Program-made: the position numbers and the translations under genes | Shown here: positions 24,135 through 28,767 of the stretch, piece by piece | Layout: each line of letters opens with the position of its first letter | Position numbering within the stretch: the first letter of the stretch is position 1 | The notes under the pieces: model-generated | What the model was told of the DNA's origin: nothing | Databases searched by the model: none | What the model saw: the letters and a program-made list of their open reading frames with translations, nothing else | Source of the DNA: an uncultured Porphyromonadaceae bacterium | Lineage (GTDB): Bacteria > Bacteroidota > Bacteroidia > Bacteroidales > Muribaculaceae | Assembly: GCA_900540205.1 (NCBI GenBank) | Contig: UQER01000030.1 | Coordinates: 1 to 28,767 of the forward strand | DNA: 28,767 nucleotides | Direction of reading: 5' to 3'

Positions 24135-24299
24135 ATGAAAAAACTTCTACTCCTCACCCTCTTGCTGCCGGGAATCGGTTTTGCGCAGGCTCGTTTCAGC
24201 CATCTCAACACCATTGAACTCGGCAAAATGAAAGCCCGGCAGGTGGAACGCATCGCCAAGGCGCCGGGCCGTTCAATGGCCGTATCGCCTGAAACATAG
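24135..24299 (+). pseudogene. orphaned signal peptide and N-terminus of the S8 protease, ended by in-frame TAG
   Basis: ATG at 24135 opens MKKLLLLTLLLPGIGFAQAR, a textbook signal peptide cut after GFA. The frame continues as a propeptide-like stretch to SPET and then TAG (24297-24299), after which the same frame goes straight on as ADNTPLTIF into the protease. One base change (CAG to TAG) explains the break. Other genes in the window end in TAG, so the codon is a real stop in this genome. Confidence 0.75.
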
Positions 24300-24326
24300 G
24301 CCGACAACACCCCCCTGACCATCTTC

Positions 24327-26450
24327 ATGCGCGTTTCAGACGACGCCACCGCGGCACGCGTCGAGGCCGCCGGAGGCGAAGTATCGCTCCGCGCGGGCAA
24401 CATCATATTGGTGGAGACCACCATCGGACAGGCCGAGGCTATCGCGGCCACCGAGGGTGTGGTCACCGTATCACTCCCCGAACAGCTGCGCATGAACGAG
24501 TTCCAAAGCGCAGTGGGCTACGACCTCAGCCGCCAGCATCTCGGCCTTGACAAAATCCAGTCGGGCGCCGCACCCCTTCCGCAGGCATACGGCGGCAAGG
24601 GCGCCATCGTCGGCATCATCGACGGCGGCATCGACCCCAACCACATCATGTTCGACGACGAAGAGGGCAATCCCCGCGTAAAGCGCATCATGAACCATGT
24701 GGAAGTCAGCGGAAAATCATTCACACAGAAATCCGAGACACCCGAAACGGTGCGTCAGTTCAAATCGGACAACAACTACAACACCCACGGCACCCACGTC
24801 ATGGGCATCGCCGCCGGTTCATTCAAAAACGAGGCTGACGGAATCAACCTGACAGGTGCGGCACCGCAGGCCGACATAGCCATCAAATGCGGAATCACCG
24901 ACAACGCCCGCCTCATCAAGGGCCTCGACTACCTCACCGGCTATGCCGCCGAAGAGGGTAAACCCATCGCCATCAACATCTCGCTCGGCAGCAACCTTGG
25001 TCCGCACGACGGCACCGACGAATTTCCCGCCGCACTTCAGGAATACGCAAAAAAAGACGGTGTGACCATCTGCGTGTCGGCCAGCAACGAGGGTGCCGAC
25101 GGGGCATTCATGTATCACGAATGCGACGGTGAAAACCCCATGCGCACATTCATCCTCAACAGCGCTTACACCGATTATCTCTATTCGCAGGTCACCATGC
25201 TGCCGATGTTCCCGCAGGCCATCGGTTCGATGCAGATATGGAGCGACGACGACACCCCCTTCGACCTCTATTTCGACTACTGCAAATTCCCCGATGAAGC
25301 AAACGTCGCCCCCGAGACACTCTCCTCCTTCAAGCTCGAGCCGTTCAAGACATGCTACCTCTCCACCACGGGCCGCTCGCCTGTGACAGCCCCCGACATT
25401 TTCAAAGGCGACGACGAGGTGTTCAACAAATACTACCGCAACAGCTTCGTAGGCGGCGCAAGCGCGCTCTATCCCGCCAACAACCGCTACTATGCAGAAA
25501 TCAACTTCCAGCTCGAATGCCCTGATCAGGCTTCGTTCACGCACGGCCTCGTGTCTCTCCGCATAGTCCCCGGCAAACCCGGTCAGAAATTCTACGTCTA
25601 CGGCCAGCCTATGAGCATGTACTTCGGCTTCCGCCTCCATTCGGGCTACATGGAGCAGTACGGCTTCAAGGGCTCCGACGGCGACGGCTCAATCAACGCC
25701 ATGGCCGGAGCAAAGGACGTGATCACCGTCGGGTCCTACACCACACACAACTTCTTTGAAAACGTTGCCGACCCGGTGACCATAGGCACAACATCCTCCT
25801 TCTCCTCGTGGGGCCACACCCCCGACGGCCGCGTGCACCCGCTCATCTCGGCTCCCGGTCATCTCATCGTTTCGTCCATGTCGGGCCACTATTTCGACAC
25901 CAACCTCAAGGGCACCGAGGACGCCGACAATGAAGCCGCCGTCTACTACCGCCACACCGACAAGAACAACAAGACACACTACTGGACCACCATGAGCGGC
26001 ACCTCCATGTCGTCGCCCTACATGACCGGCATCGCAGCCACATGGCTCGCCGCCGACCCGACACTCACCACGGCCGACATCCTGCGCATCGCCCGCGAAA
26101 CGGCCGACTCCCCCAACGCTCCGCGCGAGAACGACGGCCCGGGCCTGTTTGTCAACGCTTTCCGCGGCCTCTGCAAGGTGCTCAACCTCTCCGGCATCAA
26201 CAATGTGGCCAACGACGACGAGGACACCCCCTACTCGCTGATGCGCGACGGAAACCTCTTCACCGTCCAGGCTCCCGCAGCCGCATCCATCAAGGCCGAG
26301 GTCTACTCGCTTGGCGGAGTGCTCGCGCTCGCCACAGCCGCCGATGACCAGGAACTCACAGTGGACGCTTCCACACTTGCTCCCGGCATATACGTTATGT
26401 CGCTCCGGATCGGCAACTCGCTCCACTCCGAGAAAATCGCCGTCAGATAA
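24327..26450 (+). CDS. subtilisin-like (S8) serine protease with C-terminal sorting domain, cut off from its signal peptide
   Basis: 707 residues from the first ATG after the amber codon; 771 codons if counted from 24135. The subtilisin triad is complete: D99 in IIDGGID, H154 in NTHGTHV, S560 in SGTSMSSP, with the oxyanion asparagine N254 in SASNEGAD. A long insert (about 265-450) with beta-sandwich character separates N254 from the serine, as in many Bacteroidetes S8 enzymes. The last about 75 residues (VYSLGGVLA ... GIYVMSLRIG ... EKIAVR) look like a type IX secretion sorting domain. Without the signal peptide the product cannot reach that system, so the allele is probably inactive unless the stop is read through or is an assembly error. 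Confidence 0.85.
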   Translation: MRVSDDATAARVEAAGGEVSLRAGNIILVETTIGQAEAIAATEGVVTVSLPEQLRMNEFQSAVGYDLSRQHLGLDKIQSGAAPLPQAYGGKGAIVGIIDGGIDPNHIMFDDEEGNPRVKRIMNHVEVSGKSFTQKSETPETVRQFKSDNNYNTHGTHVMGIAAGSFKNEADGINLTGAAPQADIAIKCGITDNARLIKGLDYLTGYAAEEGKPIAINISLGSNLGPHDGTDEFPAALQEYAKKDGVTICVSASNEGADGAFMYHECDGENPMRTFILNSAYTDYLYSQVTMLPMFPQAIGSMQIWSDDDTPFDLYFDYCKFPDEANVAPETLSSFKLEPFKTCYLSTTGRSPVTAPDIFKGDDEVFNKYYRNSFVGGASALYPANNRYYAEINFQLECPDQASFTHGLVSLRIVPGKPGQKFYVYGQPMSMYFGFRLHSGYMEQYGFKGSDGDGSINAMAGAKDVITVGSYTTHNFFENVADPVTIGTTSSFSSWGHTPDGRVHPLISAPGHLIVSSMSGHYFDTNLKGTEDADNEAAVYYRHTDKNNKTHYWTTMSGTSMSSPYMTGIAATWLAADPTLTTADILRIARETADSPNAPRENDGPGLFVNAFRGLCKVLNLSGINNVANDDEDTPYSLMRDGNLFTVQAPAAASIKAEVYSLGGVLALATAADDQELTVDASTLAPGIYVMSLRIGNSLHSEKIAVR

Positions 26451-26553
26451 GATTGCGGCACACTCCACCACCCAACACTCATTCTCCTCTTCCCTCTACT
26501 CCAATCAAAAAAAATTAATTCACACCATTTTTTCACCTTATCATTATTAGATT

Positions 26554-28767
26554 ATGACTATGCGTAAAAGTCTGCTCTCTACGGCAGCGGCTTCCCTGTT
26601 GCTCGTTGCTGGAGTATCGGGCGCATCGGCCATGCCGAACCGTTTCAAAGCCATGGAAAGAGGCCTTAAAAACAGCCCCTGCATGCAGAAGGTGTCCGGC
26701 AGCTTCCTTCAGAAAACGGTTGATGCCAACGGTATCGTCACCCCGGACTTCACCCTTACGGCAACCTACGTGCAGGAGATGTTCCCCACCGGATGGCTGC
26801 TCAGCCCTACAGGCGAGACATGGTTCTACACCCTCGAAACCGAAGGCACGACCTACCGTCCGGAAGGCTGGCTGCCGAACTGGAACTTCTCCGGCTTCAA
26901 ACTCACAGTCTACAACGGACTGGGCCAGCCCGTGGGCTATGCCTACGGCAAAATCGAACTTCCCGAAGGTGCAGGACGATGCAACTACGTACTGCCCGAA
27001 GCTCAGCTCTCCTCCACATTCTTCAACTCCAACTCGACCGACATTGAAGTCATGATGACCTTCAACTTCAACCCCATCGAGTTCCCCGACCCCAACAACC
27101 CCTATAAAGGCGTCTACGGCTCCAAGCAGTTCACCGCAGCCTACTCCCTGCAGGCCGCCATGCCGGCCACACCGCAGACACCGCTGTTCGAATGCCCCGG
27201 TGCCCTCTCCACAACTCTCAAGAGCAGCACAAGTGCCGAAGGGTTCGTGTTCGGCTTCACCTACTACTCCACATGGGAGAACGAAAAGAACGAGGCCGAC
27301 AAGAACACACTCCGCGTGTACAAACCCGCAGGATGGGGAACTCCCCCCTCGCTCATCGTGCAGCAGACCACAAGCCAGACACCCGGCGACGGCCTCAACG
27401 AGGCTGTGCCTCTGTTCGTGGTGCTCGACGGCAACGATGTCTACTCGGTAAAATCCTACCTCGAGAAGCCCTATCTGCTCGACAGCAGCGCCGACGTGCC
27501 TGTAATGACACCCGACAACCACTACATCATCGAGATGTATAAGGTGGGCAATGAGCCGCTCATCGAGGACGACACCGACCCCGATGCCGTCAAGCTCACC
27601 CCCACCTACACTGTCACCATACCCGTTGCCGAGATTTCCGACCCCTCGAAATATCACTGGCGCTCATACGCTCTGGGCAACTTCCGCGGCGAAAAGGACG
27701 TTACATGGGACTTCGGTACCGGCAACGACCCCTGCTTTGTCATAACAATCGTCGACTCCAACCTCCAGCAGGACGAAAGCGTGGCCTTCTATGAAGTCTA
27801 CGACAAGACCGGCAAAAAAATCAAGGAGTTCGGAACCGAGAGCGGTGCTTTCACTGAATTCCCCGCTATTGAGGGTCACCCCATGCAGCTCGGATTCGAC
27901 GTCAAGAACGACGAAGGCGACGATGTTACACGCCTCTACGACTGGCCTTCGCTCGAGTTCAAAGGCGAACTCCCTTCGCTCTTCGTGTATGAAGGCAACG
28001 TCTATATCCTCTCGTCCGTGCCCACACGTGTGCCCGGCGAAGGTGGTGTGCTCTACGCAGCCAACGCAGCCCTGGCCGCAACAGCTGAAGGCGAAAGCGC
28101 TTTCTCCTATGTGGCTTACTTCCGTCCCGACGGCACTCTCCACCACATGGACACCCTTACCCTCCCCGAGAACACTGCCAAGGCCTACGCACTGATTACA
28201 GCCGAAGTGCTCGACCCCTATCTCTACAACACCGACAGCAAGTATGAGTATCTCCTCTGGATATACTCCTGGAAAGGCGAGGGCAAAGTGGGCACCAGCC
28301 TCGCTGCCGCCGTTGTCGACGAAACCGGCAAAATTCTTGCAAAGCGCGAACTCCCTGACGAGCACGACTACGAGACAGCCTACGTTTCCAACAACCCCAA
28401 CAAGCGCTTCATCATACTTGAATACCACGACGGAAGCAAATTCTCGAACCCCGCAAACATCGAATTCATCGGCCTGCCGCTCAACGACTTCGAAGGTCAG
28501 GGCACCGTTGAGGACCCCTACCTCATCTACACCTACGGCGACTTCAACCGCATCCGCAACAACCTCACATCGCACTTCGCCCTCGCTGCCAACGTCGATA
28601 TGGAGAACCGCGCCATCGGTTCAATCGACGGCACATTCCTCGGCACCATCGATGGCCGCGGACACTCGGTGAAGAACCTCTACCTGAGCCTTGACGCGAT
28701 GAGCAACGAGAAGGCCCTGTTCAACAACATCGGCGAGCGCCCCGCCACCGAGGATGAAGGGGAAGAC
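26554..28767 (+). CDS. large secreted protein with GLUG-like C-terminal repeats, truncated by the window edge
   Basis: 738 codons are open from ATG at 26554 to the right edge with no stop. The signal peptide MTMRKSLLSTAAASLLLVAG is followed by GVSGASA. Most of the visible protein is beta-rich and acidic with many aromatics and no known domain that I recognise. The last about 100 residues (GTVEDPYLIYTYGDFNRI, then GTFLGTIDGRGHSVKNLYL) match the start of a GLUG-type repeat region, found in surface or secreted proteins of gut Bacteroidota. It follows the S8 protease after about 100 bases on the same strand. The function is unknown, and a sorting domain may lie beyond the edge. Confidence 0.8.
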   Translation, partial: MTMRKSLLSTAAASLLLVAGVSGASAMPNRFKAMERGLKNSPCMQKVSGSFLQKTVDANGIVTPDFTLTATYVQEMFPTGWLLSPTGETWFYTLETEGTTYRPEGWLPNWNFSGFKLTVYNGLGQPVGYAYGKIELPEGAGRCNYVLPEAQLSSTFFNSNSTDIEVMMTFNFNPIEFPDPNNPYKGVYGSKQFTAAYSLQAAMPATPQTPLFECPGALSTTLKSSTSAEGFVFGFTYYSTWENEKNEADKNTLRVYKPAGWGTPPSLIVQQTTSQTPGDGLNEAVPLFVVLDGNDVYSVKSYLEKPYLLDSSADVPVMTPDNHYIIEMYKVGNEPLIEDDTDPDAVKLTPTYTVTIPVAEISDPSKYHWRSYALGNFRGEKDVTWDFGTGNDPCFVITIVDSNLQQDESVAFYEVYDKTGKKIKEFGTESGAFTEFPAIEGHPMQLGFDVKNDEGDDVTRLYDWPSLEFKGELPSLFVYEGNVYILSSVPTRVPGEGGVLYAANAALAATAEGESAFSYVAYFRPDGTLHHMDTLTLPENTAKAYALITAEVLDPYLYNTDSKYEYLLWIYSWKGEGKVGTSLAAAVVDETGKILAKRELPDEHDYETAYVSNNPNKRFIILEYHDGSKFSNPANIEFIGLPLNDFEGQGTVEDPYLIYTYGDFNRIRNNLTSHFALAANVDMENRAIGSIDGTFLGTIDGRGHSVKNLYLSLDAMSNEKALFNNIGERPATEDEGED

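Noticed and set aside
24297..24299. TAG read as glutamine throughout the genome
   Set aside because: The acyltransferase (21670-21672) and the barrel gene (22765-22767) use TAG as their natural stop.
1..28767. CRISPR array, tRNA, rRNA, transposase or integrase
   Set aside because: No regularly spaced 25-40 base repeats, no cloverleaf, no rRNA-like stretch and no transposase or integrase motif was found on reading the window.

Overview
The window looks like chromosomal DNA of a GC-rich member of the Bacteroidales; Muribaculaceae is my best guess, not proven. Three things support this. Several upstream regions carry Bacteroidota-type promoters (TTTG or TTG, 19-20 bases, TAnnTTTG). The gene orders DUF177-rpmF-fabH-era-der and DUF5683-mltD are typical of the group. 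Secreted proteins with Bacteroidota-style signal peptides are present, one with a type IX-like C-terminal sorting domain.

Layout. (1) 1-3066 is visibly AT-rich and holds two phage-defence-type genes on the minus strand: a HEPN Abi-like protein (192-893) and an AIPR-family nuclease-like protein (1044-2825). A short promoter-hairpin-U-run unit that could be a small RNA lies between them. (2) 3099-11751 is a long minus-strand housekeeping block, read from high to low coordinates: DUF177, rpmF, fabH, era, der, pgpA, a P-type Ca2+ ATPase and a ZIP metal transporter. (3) 11847-14637, also minus strand, holds metX and hom, overlapping by 4 bases, for entry into methionine/threonine synthesis. A C_GCAxxG_C_C-type cysteine protein lies downstream. 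metX has a structured leader with two mutually exclusive hairpins. (4) 14638-15319 is non-coding. It holds the metX leader and, divergently, a promoter that fires into a large nested foldback sequence (15069-15257). (5) 15320-22768, plus strand: DUF5683, an MltD-like transglycosylase, serB, mtaB, an LpxL/HtrB-type acyltransferase and a GT2 glycosyltransferase, several joined by ATGA overlaps. (6) 22765-23802 is a minus-strand probable outer-membrane beta-barrel that meets the GT2 gene tail to tail. (7) 24135 to the right edge, plus strand: a subtilisin-like protease cut from its signal peptide by an in-frame TAG, then a large secreted protein that runs off the window.

The items most worth a second look are the possible RNA beside the HEPN gene, the metX leader switch, the foldback at 15069-15257, two short-period AT-rich repeat arrays (about 12281-12338 and 21675-21751), and the amber codon in the protease. 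No tRNA, rRNA, CRISPR array, transposase or integrase was seen.
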